DNA from: Equadaptatus sp045601305
GTDB taxonomy: Bacteria; Synergistota; Synergistia; Synergistales; Synergistaceae
NCBI GenBank assembly: GCA_045601305.1
Contig: JAZRZG010000038.1
Location: forward strand, 1-15,376
Length of the DNA: 15,376 nt
Direction: 5' to 3'
The stretch's first letter is position 1. Each line of letters starts with the position of its first letter. Below the pieces are notes generated by a model. It did no database searches. It was not told the DNA's origin and saw only the letters and a program-made list of their open reading frames with translations. Shown one piece after another: positions 14,726 through 15,376 of the stretch. The translations under genes were made by a program, and so were the position numbers.

Positions 14726-15376
14726 TTTCAAAGTAAATGCAACCCCTTGGCGAGTCAGGTGTTGCATTTAGTCTGACGGGACAAATTGTTGCATTTACTT
14801 TGAAAGGAAATAGCTCTTCTCAAGCTTGAAGCAACAGTAGCTTTAGCGAGACAATATAACATTGTCCCACCGGCAATTATATTATCCTGCCTACTCATCA
14901 TCATTCCAACATAAAATGTTCTACACTACCATATATGGTACGCTTCCCGTGCCATACGGTTTTAAGTTTATAATATACTAAGAACCAATTATTTTGTGCT
15001 ATACTGATACTGTTTATAATGCGGAAACTTGAACTGTTGCATTTACTCTGACAAGACGGTGCTTCCTATAACAGTATTATTTGGAAACCGCCTTTGTTGA
15101 AAAAACAGTTTAGTTTTTGCTACTCTTTTATCTGTTGCGTTTACTCTGAAACTAACCGATTGCCGCTTGGTTCAGGGCATTGTTTGTTATGCTTTCTTAT
15201 AGCTTAAATGCCTGCAATATCTGTTATGTAATACAAAAAAACCCGCTTTTGACAGGCTTTTTTGTTTCATTGTTTTGCTTTTCCACAAAATTGTCTCTGA
15301 ACAAACTTCAATTCAGTTTTTACCTTCAAACTTATTGCAACTCTATTGCGTTTACTTTGAAACTGTTGCATTTACT
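14726..15376. repeat. Dispersed 16-18 bp repeat, GTTGCATTTACTYTGAAA family
   Basis: Copies on the plus strand: 14761-14776 (GTTGCATTTAGTCTGA), 14788-14805 (GTTGCATTTACTTTGAAA), 15036-15051, 15134-15151 (GTTGCGTTTACTCTGAAA), 15345-15362 (ATTGCGTTTACTTTGAAA) and 15365-15376 (cut by the window edge). One inverted copy lies at 14726-14743, head to head with the first plus copy. Spacing is irregular (27, 248, 98, 211 and 20 bp), so this is neither a CRISPR array nor a simple tandem repeat. Multiple subterminal copies of such a motif are what transposase-binding sites at an insertion-sequence end look like. A set of regulator binding sites is the alternative. Confidence 0.7.
15235..15263 (-). terminator. 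Terminator-like hairpin upstream of rimP
   Basis: On the minus strand AAAAAAGCCTG pairs with CGGGTTTTTTT (two G-U pairs) around a 7-nt loop, ending in a run of seven T. This fits an intrinsic terminator for a leftward gene lying beyond the right edge. On the plus strand the stem has mismatches, so the minus direction is favoured. Confidence 0.6.

Larger units (their letters stand above)
14683..15376. other. Non-coding region upstream of rimP
   Basis: About 690 bases with no credible gene. It holds the GTTGCATTTACTTTGAAA repeat family, a perfect 14-bp palindrome TACCATATATGGTA (14927-14940), and a terminator-like hairpin at 15235-15263. It is AT-rich. The repeats become denser toward the right edge, so the structure probably continues beyond the window. 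Confidence 0.65.

Noticed and set aside
14540..14767. 75-aa open frame on the minus strand across the rimP promoter
   Set aside because: It begins upstream of the predicted transcription start, covers the -35 and -10 boxes and the leader hairpin, and overlaps rimP in another frame.
14726..15376. CRISPR array
   Set aside because: Repeats are only 16-18 bp, vary in sequence, occur in both orientations and have irregular spacing from 20 to 248 bp.

Overview
The window is a bacterial chromosome segment of moderate GC. Every protein gene and both tRNAs lie on the minus strand, so it reads biologically from right to left. The order rimP-nusA-ylxR-ylxQ-infB-rbfA-nrnA-truB-ribF is the conserved transcription/translation operon of Bacillota, Synergistota and related phyla. 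The ylxR/ylxQ pair and nrnA point to such a lineage and away from Gammaproteobacteria. A membrane-anchored SurA/PpiD-like folding factor and a bacterial GlnRS would fit a Synergistota-like or other diderm anaerobe. Nothing in the window fixes the phylum, so this is an inference.

Layout, right to left. 14683-15376 is non-coding. It holds at least six scattered copies (five complete, one cut by the edge) of an 18-bp motif, GTTGCATTTACTTTGAAA and variants, plus a terminator-like hairpin. A good sigma70-type promoter (14655-14682) drives rimP. An intrinsic-terminator-like hairpin (14602-14627) sits in the leader just before the rimP ribosome binding site. Then follow rimP, nusA, ylxR, ylxQ, infB, rbfA, nrnA, truB and ribF, mostly tightly packed or overlapping. 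infB is split by a single in-frame TGA exactly where the first glycine of the GTPase P-loop should be. Next comes a TTG-started SurA_N/PpiC-type protein, then a tRNA-Ser(GCU)/tRNA-Arg(ACG) unit with its own promoter and terminator.

The left third carries a three-gene membrane operon: a divergent NuoL/M/N-type antiporter-like protein, an unrecognised 97-aa protein with two membrane segments, and a divergent NuoH-type protein. glnS follows. No hydrophilic complex I or hydrogenase subunit is present between 1 and 6848, and several residues normally needed for ion translocation appear to be missing. This orphan complex-I-like module is the best candidate for an undescribed system.

The left end (1-654) is non-coding and repeat-rich. 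It has heptameric tandem repeats, a REP-like palindrome, and two adjacent hairpins, one of them a strong terminator.

Taken together, the right-hand operon couples ribosome maturation (RimP, RbfA), transcription elongation control (NusA), translation initiation (IF-2), RNA turnover (NrnA), tRNA modification (TruB) and flavin cofactor synthesis (RibF). The tRNAs and GlnRS add further translation functions.
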